From an uncultured Clostridia bacterium (GTDB lineage Bacteria; Bacillota; Clostridia; Christensenellales; Borkfalkiaceae): a DNA stretch of 38,378 nt. Within the stretch, counting starts at the first letter, position 1, and every line of letters begins with the position of its first letter. Under the pieces are notes generated by a model, which was not told the origin of the DNA, did no database searches, and worked only from the letters and a program-made list of their open reading frames with translations. A program made the translations under genes and the position numbers. Shown here piece by piece: positions 26,362 to 34,117 of the stretch. The stretch lies in assembly GCA_944375795.1 (NCBI GenBank), contig CALWAU010000022.1:1-38378 (forward strand), in the 5' to 3' direction.

Positions 26362-27360
26362 ATGAAAAAATTATACGTGGTGACGGGTGCGGACGGCCAT
26401 CTGGGCAGCACTCTGATACGGCTTTTACTGGAGAGAGGGGAACGGGTACGGGGGCTGATCCTGCCCGGCCAGACGCCCCTGTTTGCAGATCGGGCGGAGT
26501 ACGTCCGCGGCGACGTCACCAATCCCCAATCCCTCCTTCCCCTCTTTGCGGACCGGGAGGGCGCCGAGCTGATCCTCATCCACACGGCGGGCATCATCAG
26601 TATCGCGGACAAAGTGACGGACGACCTCGTCCGCGTCAACGTCGAGGGCACGAAAAATCTGCTCGCCCTCTCTCTCGGCAGCGGCGTGAAAAAGTTCGTA
26701 TACGTGAGTTCGGTGCACGCCATTCCCGAGCAGCCCCTGCGCGTGCTTTCGGAGACGGACAGTTTCTCCCCGGACAAGGTGCAGGGCGCCTACGCCAAGA
26801 CCAAGGCGATGGCCACGGAAGCGGTGCTCGAATACGTCGGAAAGGGGCTGAACGCCGTCATCGTGCAGCCGTCGGGCATTCTCGGCCCGTACGACGAATC
26901 GGGCAATCATCTCGTCCAGCTCGTCACCGATTACGTGGAAAACAGGCTTCCCGCCTGCGTCCGGGGCGGCTACGATTTCGTGGACGTGCGAGACGTGGCG
27001 GCGGGCACGCTGGCCGCGGCGGAAAAGGGAAAGACGGGCGAATGCTACATTCTCTCCAACCGCCATTACGAGATCCGGGAAGTGCTCGACATCGCGCGCT
27101 CGGTGGCGGGCGGGCGCAGGCTGCCCGTGCTGCCCGTCTGGATGGCAAAGCTGGCGCTGCCGCTGATGGAGTTTATCGCCAAATGCAAAAAGAAACGCCC
27201 GCTGTATACGAAATATTCCCTTTACACCCTTTCGAGCAACGACAAATTTTCTCACGACAAGGCCTCGCGGGAGCTGGGCTACCGCCCCCGCGACCTGTAC
27301 GAAACCATACGCGACACCATCGCCTGGCTCAAACGCAAAAAATCCCCCTTGCCCGCCTGA
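26362..27360 (+). CDS. NAD-dependent epimerase/dehydratase (extended SDR)
   Basis: Cytoplasmic Rossmann-fold oxidoreductase of 332 residues. The nucleotide-binding TGADGHLGS is at residues 8-16, an acidic DVTN follows strand 3, and HTAG, YVSS (114-117) and the catalytic YxxxK (Tyr144, Lys148) are present. The end (YRPRDLYETIRDTIAWL) is typical of the extended SDR family. AAAGGAG lies 9 nt before the ATG. Relatives act on nucleotide sugars, dihydroflavonol-type substrates or steroids; the substrate here cannot be named. Single-gene transcript between a strong promoter and terminator, probably under the divergent TetR regulator. Confidence 0.9.
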   Translation: MKKLYVVTGADGHLGSTLIRLLLERGERVRGLILPGQTPLFADRAEYVRGDVTNPQSLLPLFADREGAELILIHTAGIISIADKVTDDLVRVNVEGTKNLLALSLGSGVKKFVYVSSVHAIPEQPLRVLSETDSFSPDKVQGAYAKTKAMATEAVLEYVGKGLNAVIVQPSGILGPYDESGNHLVQLVTDYVENRLPACVRGGYDFVDVRDVAAGTLAAAEKGKTGECYILSNRHYEIREVLDIARSVAGGRRLPVLPVWMAKLALPLMEFIAKCKKKRPLYTKYSLYTLSSNDKFSHDKASRELGYRPRDLYETIRDTIAWLKRKKSPLPA

Positions 27361-27377
27361 CGGCGGCAGGCCGTTCT

Positions 27378-27401
27378 CCCCGCTCCGGCGGGGATTTTTT
27401 T
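27378..27401 (+). terminator. Terminator of the SDR gene
   Basis: CCCCGC (27378-27383), UCCG loop, GCGGGG (27388-27393), then ATTTTTTT (27394-27401). Compact stem with a UNCG-type loop, 17 nt after the stop. Confidence 0.92.
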
Positions 27402-27490
27402 GTCCGACGGCGGCGCGCGGCGAAGGGACGCGCCGTAAAACCCTGCCGCAGACAAAACGAAATCGATTTTCGTATTTCCCCGTCAAAGAT

Positions 27491-27517
27491 AAAGCCGCCA
27501 CGTACCATGGCGGCTTT
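27491..27517. terminator. Bidirectional hairpin after the orphan lipoprotein gene
   Basis: AAAGCCGCCA (27491-27500) pairs with TGGCGGCTTT (27508-27517). The stem is flanked by T-rich ends on both strands and lies 10 nt past the lipoprotein stop on the minus strand. Confidence 0.85.
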
Positions 27518-27526
27518 TGAACAAAT

Positions 27527-28054
27527 TCAGACAAGTCGGAACCCGATAAAATACTCCCCGTTTATCCCCTCTCCCCAATCCGCCGCAATGACAACGAACA
27601 GGAGCTCGTTGTCCTCTCTCAGTGTCTCGGGTACGGAAAAAGCGGCGGTATACTTATTGCCTTCCGTCTGAAAGTCCTGAAATATTTCTTCCCGATAAGA
27701 AGATGTATTTCCCGACTTCGACCGAGTAAACATATACGCGAGGTCACAGTTCGGGGCCCGCGAAGCAAACTCCATCGTCAGACGCTTTTCGCCCGCCGTC
27801 AAGGACAACAGGGAGTGAGAATTTTCGACCATGTCGATCACCGTTTCCCAAGCGGGATACAGTTCCTCTCCGTCGTACGAAAAATACAGATACTCCGCTT
27901 CCTCGTCGTCCACTTTCATGGCGACTTCCCGAAAAGAAGGGGAGAGCGAATCCGTGCCGTCGTCGGACCGACCGTCGTTTCCGCATCCGTACAGAGAAAA
28001 TGCAAACGCGGATACAACACAAAGCCATAAAGTTTTCACGAGCGATTTTTTCAT
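27527..28054 (-). CDS. Lipoprotein of unknown function
   Basis: A 175-residue secreted lipoprotein. The signal peptide MKKSLVKTLWLCVV is followed by lipobox LYGC (Cys24); the linker is rich in Asp, Gly and Ser, as is common for surface lipoproteins. The remaining about 130 residues look beta-rich (AEYLYFSYDGEELYPAW, NKYTAAFSVPETL, ELLFVVIAADWGEG) and could be an immunoglobulin-like or carbohydrate-binding sandwich, but no family is recognised. ATG 28054 is chosen for its signal peptide and GGAGGGGAAAGGT just upstream. Own promoter and terminator; no functional hint from the neighbours. Confidence 0.82.
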   Translation of the reverse strand: MKKSLVKTLWLCVVSAFAFSLYGCGNDGRSDDGTDSLSPSFREVAMKVDDEEAEYLYFSYDGEELYPAWETVIDMVENSHSLLSLTAGEKRLTMEFASRAPNCDLAYMFTRSKSGNTSSYREEIFQDFQTEGNKYTAAFSVPETLREDNELLFVVIAADWGEGINGEYFIGFRLV

Positions 28055-28137
28055 ACCTTTCCCCTCCTTATACGACGGCAAAAGCAAAGAAACGGGAACG
28101 ATGCCCGGCTGTCTTTGCTTTGCCTTTCTCTATGGAC

Positions 28138-28166
28138 AATATATCACAGTTTTCTCCGTTTGTCAA
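28138..28166 (-). promoter_or_regulatory. Promoter of the orphan lipoprotein gene
   Basis: On the minus strand TTGACA (28166-28161), a 17-nt spacer and TATATT (28143-28138). Confidence 0.88.
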
Positions 28167-28386
28167 TACCCTCTTTCAGAAACCGCCCCAAAAATGTTTC
28201 CCGCAAAAGGACATCGGACGCATCGGACAATGCTCCCCATATCCGTGCGGGCGTTCCTCTGCGGCGCCCCGAGCGATGAAAATCGTTTTTTCGCGGCAAA
28301 CGCCCGCTGCCCGGGGAAAATTTTTGGCGAATTTCCGCTTTTTTACGCTTTTATTACAATTATATGTGGATTTTTTTACAAGGTTG

Positions 28387-28395
28387 TGATAAAAT
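28387..28395 (+). promoter_or_regulatory. Extended -10 of the phospholipase-like gene
   Basis: TGATAAAAT, a -10 box (TAAAAT) with a TG extension, 21 nt before the ATG. No good -35 at 16-18 nt. Confidence 0.5.
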
Positions 28396-28416
28396 AAAAA
28401 GAAAACGGAGAAAATC

Positions 28417-29250
28417 ATGCCCGCCACTTATGCGCACAAAAGGTTCGGAGAAAAGGTGCTGGAATCGCTGCCGAAGGAGCTTTCCGAGGCTTTTTCCGCC
28501 CATCTTTCCGAATATTACCTCGGGCTGCACGGCCCCGACCTGCTCTTTTATTATCGTCCGCTGACAAAAAATCCCGTCAACCGGACGGGTTACCGCATGC
28601 ACGGACAACCCGCGGCCGATTTTTTCGGGCGCACGCGCGAGCTCATTCTGGCCGAAGCGGAAAGGGCGGGCGTTCCGGAAACACAGACCGCCGAGGGCGC
28701 CTACGCCGCGGGTTTTCTCTGCCATTTCGTGCTCGACAGCGAATGCCACGGCTATATCGGCCGCCGCATCGAACAGACAGGGATACGCCACGCCGTCATC
28801 GAGACGGAATTCGACCGTTCCCTCCTGCTCGCGGACGGGGAGCGGATTTTCGGCGTCAACCGGGCGGAACATCTGAAAGGAAAGACGGACGCGGCAAAGA
28901 CGGCCGCCCGCGTGCTGGGCGTCGGGGAAAAGGAAGCGCAAAAGAGCCTCTCATTCTTCGTGCGGGCAAACGGCTGGTTCACTTCGGTCAATCCCTTTTT
29001 CCGTGCCGCCGCTTTCTTCTTGCTGGCCGTATCCAAAAACGGGGAGATCCGCGGCATGTTCTACGACAAGACGCCTCGGGCCGACTGCGCGGAAAGCGAC
29101 GCGGTCCTGACGGAAAAATTTGCCGCCGCCGTGCCGACAGCCGCTTCCCTGGTATCCGGTTATTTTAAAAATATGTCCGCGCGTCCGCCGCTCGGAGAGC
29201 GCTTTCTCCTCGATTACGAAGGGGACGTGCACGACAAAAATAATGCCTGA
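28417..29250 (+). CDS. Zinc-dependent phospholipase C family protein
   Basis: A 277-residue protein whose N-terminus MPATYAHKRFGEKVL fits the zinc-dependent phospholipase C family of Clostridia. Likely metal ligands are spread as in that all-helical fold: His7, His38 and Asp41 (GLHGPD), His62, His103 and Asp107 (CHFVLDSECHG), His111, and His125 with Glu129 (RHAVIETEFD). There is no signal peptide, so unlike secreted clostridial alpha-toxin it should act in the cytoplasm, and its substrate is unknown. GGAG lies 6-7 nt before the ATG. The MFS transporter follows after 14 nt, so they are co-transcribed. Confidence 0.85.
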   Translation: MPATYAHKRFGEKVLESLPKELSEAFSAHLSEYYLGLHGPDLLFYYRPLTKNPVNRTGYRMHGQPAADFFGRTRELILAEAERAGVPETQTAEGAYAAGFLCHFVLDSECHGYIGRRIEQTGIRHAVIETEFDRSLLLADGERIFGVNRAEHLKGKTDAAKTAARVLGVGEKEAQKSLSFFVRANGWFTSVNPFFRAAAFFLLAVSKNGEIRGMFYDKTPRADCAESDAVLTEKFAAAVPTAASLVSGYFKNMSARPPLGERFLLDYEGDVHDKNNA

Positions 29251-29264
29251 ACGGAGAAAAAAAC

Positions 29265-30611
29265 ATGCAAAGAGAAAAAACGGGAAAGAGGGGCGGTTTT
29301 TCCGCCTCGGAGCTGAAATGGATCCTGTACGACGTCGGCAACTCCGCCTTCGTGCTTCTCGCCTCCACCATTCTGCCCATCTATTTCGGGGCACTCACCG
29401 ACGCGGCGGGCGTCGGCGAGGCGCAGTCCACCGCCTATTGGGGCTATACGGCGTCGGCGGTGACCATCGTCACGGCGCTCATCGCGCCCGTGCTCGGCAC
29501 GGTCGCCGATTTTAAGGGAAAACGGGCGCTCTTTCTCGCCTTTGCCCTGTTCGGCATCGTCTGCTGCTGCCTGATGTCCGTACCCATGCCCTGGCTGGCG
29601 TTTCTGTTCGTATACGGCGCGGCGAAAGTGGGGCTCTCCTCCTCCCTCGTCTTTTACGATTCCATGCTCCCCGATATCACGACGGAGGAACGGCTGCACA
29701 AAGTTTCCTCCCACGGATATGCCTGGGGCTACATCGGCAGCTGTATCCCTTTCCTCGTCTGCCTCGCCATCGTGCTTCTGAGCGACATGAGCAATTTCTC
29801 CCTCATCCTCGCCTTCATCATCACGGGCGTATGGTGGTTCGCCTTTACCATGCCCCTCGCGAAGTCCTATCGGCAGGTCCATTTCCTGCCCCGTCCCGAA
29901 AAGCCCTTCCGCAGTGCGTTCAGTCGGCTGGGTAAGCTGTTCGGGGAACTGAAAAAGAACAAAAAGGCATTTTTGTTCCTCATCGCCTTCTTTTTCTACA
30001 TCGACGGCGTGTACACGATCATCGACATGGCGACCAAATTCGGCGAATCCCTCGGCTTCGACACCACCGCCCTGCTGCTCGCCCTGCTCGTGACCCAAAT
30101 CGTCGCCTTCCCCTCCGCCATCGTGTTCGGCAGGCTCGCGGGGAAGGGTTCGGACGCCAAACTCATCGCCGTCTGTATCGCGGCGTACACCTTCGTCGGC
30201 TTCTTTGCCGTATTCCTGTACCACGAATGGCAGTTCTGGCTGCTCGCCGTCATGGTCGGGCTGTTCCAGGGCGGCATTCAGGCGCTCTCCCGCTCCTATT
30301 TCGCCAAGCTGGTGCCTGCGGAAAAATCGGGCGAATACTTCGGCGTGTTCGATATCTTCGGGAAGGGCGCGGCCTTCCTCGGCACCTTGCTCGTCGGCGC
30401 GGTGACCAGCCTCGCCGTATCCCTGGGCGCAAGCGACAGCCTCGCCCTGCACGTCGGCATCCTGCCCGTCGCCATTCTCTTCGTCGTAGGCTTCTTCCTT
30501 TTCCTGTACGCGGCAAAACAGCCCGACCCGGTATGGGAATCGGAAACGGCGCCCGACGGCGGCGACGGCAACGGCGGAGCGGAACCTGCCGAACCTGCCG
30601 AAAACGACTGA
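29265..30611 (+). CDS. MFS transporter, UMF1 family
   Basis: A 448-residue membrane protein with 11-12 hydrophobic segments. The opening ELKWILYDVGNSAF, the loop motif GTVADFKGKR between helices 2 and 3, YDSMLPDIT and SSHGYAWGYIGS are characteristic of the UMF1 (Atg22-related) group of major facilitator transporters. The substrate is unknown; yeast Atg22 exports amino acids from the vacuole. It ends in a polar tail rich in Gly, Glu and Pro. Second gene after the phospholipase-like protein, with a terminator immediately downstream. Confidence 0.92.
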   Translation: MQREKTGKRGGFSASELKWILYDVGNSAFVLLASTILPIYFGALTDAAGVGEAQSTAYWGYTASAVTIVTALIAPVLGTVADFKGKRALFLAFALFGIVCCCLMSVPMPWLAFLFVYGAAKVGLSSSLVFYDSMLPDITTEERLHKVSSHGYAWGYIGSCIPFLVCLAIVLLSDMSNFSLILAFIITGVWWFAFTMPLAKSYRQVHFLPRPEKPFRSAFSRLGKLFGELKKNKKAFLFLIAFFFYIDGVYTIIDMATKFGESLGFDTTALLLALLVTQIVAFPSAIVFGRLAGKGSDAKLIAVCIAAYTFVGFFAVFLYHEWQFWLLAVMVGLFQGGIQALSRSYFAKLVPAEKSGEYFGVFDIFGKGAAFLGTLLVGAVTSLAVSLGASDSLALHVGILPVAILFVVGFFLFLYAAKQPDPVWESETAPDGGDGNGGAEPAEPAEND

Positions 30612-30621
30612 TCCCCTTCCG

Positions 30622-30650
30622 GCGCGCCCTTTTGCGGGCGCGCATTTATT
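30622..30650 (+). terminator. Terminator of the MFS transporter operon
   Basis: GCGCGCCC (30622-30629), loop TTTTGC, GGGCGCGC (30636-30643), then ATTTATT. 11 nt after the stop. Confidence 0.85.
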
Positions 30651-30689
30651 TGTCCCGTCTTATTCCCGAAAAGCGCGGCAAGCCGACGA

Positions 30690-30718
30690 TTGACTTTCCC
30701 GCGCTTTTCTGCTATACT
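30690..30718 (+). promoter_or_regulatory. Promoter of the ADP-ribosylglycohydrolase gene
   Basis: TTGACT (30690-30695), a 17-nt spacer and TATACT (30713-30718), 29 nt before the ATG. Confidence 0.85.
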
Positions 30719-30747
30719 ATATCGAAAAAAAGGAGAACGCAAAGGGC

Positions 30748-31686
30748 ATGGACGCGTTTTGCGAAAAAGCAAAAGCCGTCGTCATCGGCCACGCCGTCGG
30801 AGACGCGCTCGGCGTCCCCGTCGAATTTTTCCGCCGGGAGGCGCTGGAACGCGCGCTCGTAACGGACATGTCCGCAGACGAGCGCGGCGGCATCCCCGCG
30901 GGAAGCTGGTCGGACGACACGAGTATGTCGGCGTGCGCTTTGGACGGCATGGCGGGCGGCAAAATCGACTACGACAAAATCATGCAAAATTTTGCCGCCT
31001 GGCTGACCGAGGGGAAGTTTACGCCCGGAGGCGTGACGTTCGGCGCGGGCAACACATGCGTGGCGGCAATCGGTCGATACCTTCGGGGAATGCCTTACGA
31101 CAAATGCGGACTTTCGGGCGAATACGACAACGGCAACGGCTCGCTGATGCGCATTCACCCCTTCGTGCTCCATGCCCTTTTCAAGGACATGTCCGAGGAG
31201 GAAATGCTGCGCCTGACGGGTACCGCCTCCTCCCTCACCCACGCGCACCCGCGCTCGGTCGTCGGCTGCCAAATTTACGCCCTCGTCCTCTCCGCACTCC
31301 TCTCCGCCCCCGAAAAGCAATCGATCGGAAGGGGGCTGAAAAGAGCGGAAGAACTGCTCGGGAAAAATCCGGAATTTGCCGCTTACCGCCGTATTTTCCG
31401 AAAGGATTTCGCGGCTCTGCCCCGCGCGGAAATCAGAAGCGGCGGCTACGTCGTCGATACGCTGGAAGCCGCGCTGTGGTGCCTGTTTACGACCGATTCC
31501 TATCCGGACTGCGTCCTCGCAGCGGTAAACCTGGGAGAAGACACGGACACGACGGGCGCGGTTGCGGGCGGTCTCGCGGGCGCGCTGTACGGCTATGAGG
31601 CCGTCCCGGCCCGCTGGCGGAACGCCCTCTTGAAGAGGGACAGTCTCGAAAATCTGTGTGCCCGCGCCTTCGCGGCCAATGTCTGA
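30748..31686 (+). CDS. ADP-ribosylglycohydrolase family protein
   Basis: A 312-residue protein of the DraG/ARH fold, which removes ADP-ribose from proteins or small molecules. It has the N-terminal GHAVGDALGVPVEF, the first metal site SWSDDTSMS (Asp56, Asp57), and the second metal site GEDTDTTGAVAGGLAGALYG near the C-terminus. These are the residues that bind two Mg2+ ions, so the enzyme should be active. There is no DraT-type transferase or nitrogenase gene nearby, so a nitrogenase-regulatory role is not supported. Single-gene unit ended by a hairpin. Confidence 0.93.
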   Translation: MDAFCEKAKAVVIGHAVGDALGVPVEFFRREALERALVTDMSADERGGIPAGSWSDDTSMSACALDGMAGGKIDYDKIMQNFAAWLTEGKFTPGGVTFGAGNTCVAAIGRYLRGMPYDKCGLSGEYDNGNGSLMRIHPFVLHALFKDMSEEEMLRLTGTASSLTHAHPRSVVGCQIYALVLSALLSAPEKQSIGRGLKRAEELLGKNPEFAAYRRIFRKDFAALPRAEIRSGGYVVDTLEAALWCLFTTDSYPDCVLAAVNLGEDTDTTGAVAGGLAGALYGYEAVPARWRNALLKRDSLENLCARAFAANV

Positions 31687-31689
31687 AAA

Positions 31690-31707
31690 CCTCCCTTTGC
31701 AGGGAGG
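31690..31707 (+). terminator. Hairpin after the ADP-ribosylglycohydrolase gene
   Basis: CCTCCCT (31690-31696), loop TTGC, AGGGAGG (31701-31707), then CTTGTTTG. The T-run is interrupted, so termination may be modest. Confidence 0.65.
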
Positions 31708-31754
31708 CTTGTTTGTAATAATTCCGCTCCTTTACGCAAGCGGGAGCTATCTTT

Positions 31755-31805
31755 GGCTCCTTTGTGCAAAGGGTGCTGGCTGCCGTAGGCAGACTGAGGG
31801 ATTGT
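31755..31805 (+). repeat. Double-hairpin repeat, copy A
   Basis: A 51-bp unit beginning GGCTCCTTTGTGCAAAGGG and ending GACTGAGGGATTGT, with two potential hairpins. It matches copy B at 31931-31982 in the same orientation, 176 bp apart. This style of unit (CTCC..AAAGGGAG, variable small hairpin, GACTGAGGGATTG) is one I recall as a dispersed intergenic palindrome in gut Clostridia. Confidence 0.8.
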
Positions 31806-31844
31806 CTTGCGGCTGTCGCCGTCTGACCGCAAAGCGGTAAGTGC

Positions 31845-31866
31845 GCAAACCTTTGGTTTGCTTTTT
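31845..31866 (+). terminator. Terminator-like hairpin inside the repeat region
   Basis: GCAAACC (31845-31851), loop TTT, GGTTTGC (31855-31861), then TTTTT (31862-31866). It resembles a small intrinsic terminator on the plus strand and lies between repeat copies A and B. Confidence 0.6.
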
Positions 31867-31930
31867 GGGGGTCTTTTTGCGGGCTCCGCCCTGCACCCGC
31901 AAGGGACATTGTCCCTTGACCCTTTTCCGA

Positions 31931-31982
31931 GGCTCCTTTGTGTAAAGGGAGCTGTCATGCGCCAGCATGACTGAGGGATTGT
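31931..31982 (+). repeat. Double-hairpin repeat, copy B
   Basis: A 52-bp unit beginning GGCTCCTTTGTGTAAAGGG and ending GACTGAGGGATTGT. Its second hairpin GTCATGC-GCCA-GCATGAC is perfect, and differs in sequence from copy A while keeping the fold, a sign of structural conservation. Confidence 0.8.
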
Positions 31983-32024
31983 TTTACCCCTGCCGCGTTT
32001 CGCCCCAATAAAGCGAAAACGTCT

Positions 32025-32179
32025 ACCGTCAAAACGCGGAGAAGGGTTGCAGATTGCGTCCGAACCCGGAAGCTTCGGCGAAAGGAGCGCACACAGAAGT
32101 ACGTGACCAAGGCAAAACGCAAGCCCGACAATGTATTGCGCCGTAAATACGCGTTTCGCTCTGCCGAGCGGAAACAGTT
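32025..32179. repeat. Tandem 155-bp repeat, unit 1
   Basis: Starts ACCGTCAAAACGCGGAG. Its first 84 bp match unit 2 with three differences. Its second half (from GTACGTGACC to TACGCGTTTCGCTC) resembles unit 3 instead. Confidence 0.9.
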
Positions 32180-32334
32180 ACCGTCAAAACGCGGAGAAGG
32201 GTTGCAGATTGCGCCCGAACCCGGAAGCTTCGGCGAAGGGAGCGTACACAGAAGTACGTGACCGAGACGAATGCCGGCGAGGGCGCAAGATGCCCCCTTA
32301 TACCGCGTTTGGCTTGTTCCAAGCAAAAAAGTGA
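32180..32334. repeat. Tandem 155-bp repeat, unit 2
   Basis: Starts ACCGTCAAAACGCGGAG, exactly 155 bp after unit 1. Near the end a small hairpin GCTTG-TTC-CAAGC is followed by AAAAAA. The 3' half diverges from units 1 and 3 but keeps a CGCGTTT near the end. Confidence 0.9.
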
Positions 32335-32479
32335 ACCGTTAAAACGCGGAGATACAAGTTATGCGCGGAGCCTGCGGAAGTCCGAGGGGAGCTTACTCAC
32401 TCGTAAGTGACCCGAGGAACCCGCAAGGGCGACAATGCAGAACGACGTAGATACGCGTTTCGCTCGGTAAACCAACAAT
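32335..32479. repeat. Tandem 155-bp repeat, unit 3 (degenerate)
   Basis: Starts ACCGTTAAAACGCGGAG, again 155 bp on, and ends against the degV stop codon. The middle is diverged, but GTAAGTGACC, GCGACAATG and TACGCGTTTCGCTC match unit 1. Confidence 0.8.
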
Positions 32480-33367
32480 TTACCGGGTGCGCTTCTTGCC
32501 CCAGAAAAACAGCGCCACCGTGCCCGGACCGGTATGGCTGCCGATCGTCGTGCCCACACTGTAAATTTCCACTTTCCCGTTCAGCTTTTTGAAGCGGCTT
32601 TCGACGAGGTCGGCGACGGCGCGCGCGTCCTCGTAACAAGCGGAATTGGAAATGTAGCATTTCCCCGAATAATTCAGGCCGTCGTCCGCGTTTTCTTCCA
32701 TTTTCGCGACGATTTCTTCAATCACCTTCTTCTTGCCCCGGCACTTCATGCGCGGGATCAGCCTGCCCAGATCGTCCATGTTCAGAAGGGGGCAGATTTT
32801 CAAAAGGTTCCCGAAAAATCCCGACGCCTTGGAAATCCTGCCGCCGCGCACATAGTATTTGAGGTCGGTGGAGAAAAACCAGTGGTGCAGATTGAGTTTA
32901 TGGTCCTCCGCCCAGCAGAACAAATCGGCGGCAGACATGCCTTCGTCGCGGAGGTCGGCAAGCTTATCCATCAGAAGCCCGTACCCGGACGAGGCACCCA
33001 GGGAATCGACGATGTAAATTTTGCGGTCGGGATATTTCTCCCGAAGCAGCCCTGCGGCCGCGTTGGCGGAATTGGACACCCCCGAGATGCCCGAAGAAAG
33101 ACAGACGTGTACGATGTCCTTTCCCTCTTCCAGAAAGGGCGTGAAATATTCGACAAATTCCTCCACGTTCACCTGGGAAGTGCGGGTCATTTCCCCCGCC
33201 TCCATGCGCTTGTAAAATTCGTCGAAAGGAATGGTCTGCCCGAGGTCGTCGGGATATTCCGTACCGCCCAGCGAATAGTGGAAACAGATGTAACGGATGT
33301 TGCGGCCGTCAAAATGCTCTTTCGTCAGGTCCGCGGTGGAGCAGCAGCTCAAAACATAATTTTCCAT
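32480..33367 (-). CDS. DegV family fatty-acid-binding protein
   Basis: A 295-residue cytoplasmic DegV protein. These bind a fatty acid in a cleft between two alpha/beta domains and can act as FakB, presenting fatty acids to the kinase FakA for incorporation into phospholipid. It has the N-terminal LSCCSTADLT, TSQVNVEEF, the SSGISGVSNSA loop, IVDSLGASSGYG and RGGRISKASGF, in the usual order. ATG 33367 is chosen: GGGGTGA lies 6 nt upstream and the next earlier in-frame start precedes it. No fakA is in the window. The stop codon touches the repeat array at 32335-32479. Confidence 0.93.
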   Translation of the reverse strand: MENYVLSCCSTADLTKEHFDGRNIRYICFHYSLGGTEYPDDLGQTIPFDEFYKRMEAGEMTRTSQVNVEEFVEYFTPFLEEGKDIVHVCLSSGISGVSNSANAAAGLLREKYPDRKIYIVDSLGASSGYGLLMDKLADLRDEGMSAADLFCWAEDHKLNLHHWFFSTDLKYYVRGGRISKASGFFGNLLKICPLLNMDDLGRLIPRMKCRGKKKVIEEIVAKMEENADDGLNYSGKCYISNSACYEDARAVADLVESRFKKLNGKVEIYSVGTTIGSHTGPGTVALFFWGKKRTR

Positions 33368-33430
33368 AATATCACCCCGCAAATGAAATTGCTTTTGTGC
33401 CGGAGCGGATTCCGCCCGGCTGTTTTTTCT

Positions 33431-33460
33431 ATTTTAGCACCGTCCGCCGCCCCTTTTCAA
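33431..33460 (-). promoter_or_regulatory. degV-family gene promoter
   Basis: On the minus strand TTGAAA (33460-33455), an 18-nt spacer and TAAAAT (33436-33431), 63 nt before the ATG. Confidence 0.75.
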
Positions 33461-33595
33461 GCAAACGAAAGGCGGCCGCGCTCTACGCGTCGGCCGCCCG
33501 CCTCTATTCGTCCCGCTTGTTAAGTCTACCCTCAAAAACGTCCGCTTTCCGTCCGATAGAGTGAAAAAATTTTCTCTACCCACGGTAGAATTTCG

Positions 33596-34084
33596 TCATT
33601 TCTCGCTCATGGCCCCGCAATACGGGCATACCGCCTCGCTGCCCTTATAGGTGTATTTTGCACCGCAATGCGGGCAGACGGCGGCGTGCAGCGCCTCCTC
33701 GGGGGCCTTGGCCTCGTTGAGGAGAATTTCGTCCCCCTGCCGTACGTAACCGACGAGGTACCCTTTCCGGAAACATTCGTCCAGCATTCCGCGCACCGCC
33801 TTTTCCGGTTTGGAGAGCTGGGAAGAAATCGCCTGCACGGTGAGCAGATGCTCCCTGTCCACGGCATACACCACCCGCCTGAGCGCCGCCTTGTTGCCGT
33901 AGGAGACCCAGACCATCGGCGCGCCGTAAAAACCGATGACCGTACACGCGATGCCCGCCGCCATCAGAATCCACATTCCGCCGGTCGCACCGAATATGAT
34001 CATGGGGATTCCCGCGACGAACATGCACGAGACCACGATCCCCCATACGAGCTGTTTTCTCAACGCTTTCCCGATCGCATCCAT
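33596..34084 (-). CDS. Membrane protein with winged-helix-like and zinc-ribbon parts
   Basis: A 162-residue protein with no family I can name. Two membrane helices lie at about 12-34 and 38-60. A soluble region (about 70-125) follows, whose pattern RVVYAVDREHLLTVQAISS, KAVRGMLDECFRKGYLVGY is that of a winged helix or PCI-type fold. The C-terminal zinc ribbon is CPHCG and CPYCG (about 137-157). The polypeptide combines the three elements (membrane helices, winged helix, zinc ribbon) found in separate genes at 20972-22567. It is divergent from the SPFH operon, about 220 nt apart. Confidence 0.8.
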   Translation of the reverse strand: MDAIGKALRKQLVWGIVVSCMFVAGIPMIIFGATGGMWILMAAGIACTVIGFYGAPMVWVSYGNKAALRRVVYAVDREHLLTVQAISSQLSKPEKAVRGMLDECFRKGYLVGYVRQGDEILLNEAKAPEEALHAAVCPHCGAKYTYKGSEAVCPYCGAMSEK

Positions 34085-34117
34085 AGGGTTTCACCTCCGA
34101 AAATCCTCTTTTCTTTC

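Larger units (their letters stand above)
28055..28416. other. Divergent intergenic region
   Basis: About 360 bp between the divergent lipoprotein and phospholipase-like genes. It holds the lipoprotein promoter (28138-28166), AT-rich sequence from 28330, and an extended -10 for the plus-strand gene (28387-28395). I see no coding frame with a ribosome-binding site and no structured RNA in 28170-28330. Confidence 0.6.
31687..32479. other. Non-coding repeat-rich region between convergent genes
   Basis: About 790 bp between the 3' ends of the ADP-ribosylglycohydrolase (plus) and DegV (minus) genes. It holds a terminator, two double-hairpin repeat units, several further hairpins (for example 31845-31861 followed by TTTTT) and three tandem 155-bp units. 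Reading frames here have no ribosome-binding sites, mirror the repeat period and overlap on both strands, so I call no gene. Confidence 0.8.

Noticed and set aside
28417..29250. Secreted alpha-toxin-like phospholipase
   Set aside because: There is no signal peptide or C-terminal lipid-binding domain. A cytoplasmic enzyme of the same metal-binding family is more likely.
30748..31686. DraG/DraT nitrogenase regulation
   Set aside because: Only the glycohydrolase is present; no transferase or nitrogenase genes are in view.
31687..32479. CRISPR array
   Set aside because: The units are 155 bp with similarity throughout, not short identical repeats with unique spacers, and there are no cas genes.
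31955..32660. Reading frames in the repeat region (repeated TYFCVRS...RRSFRVR-like sequence on the minus strand)
   Set aside because: They repeat with the 155-bp period, have no ribosome-binding sites and overlap other frames. They are by-products of the repeat DNA.
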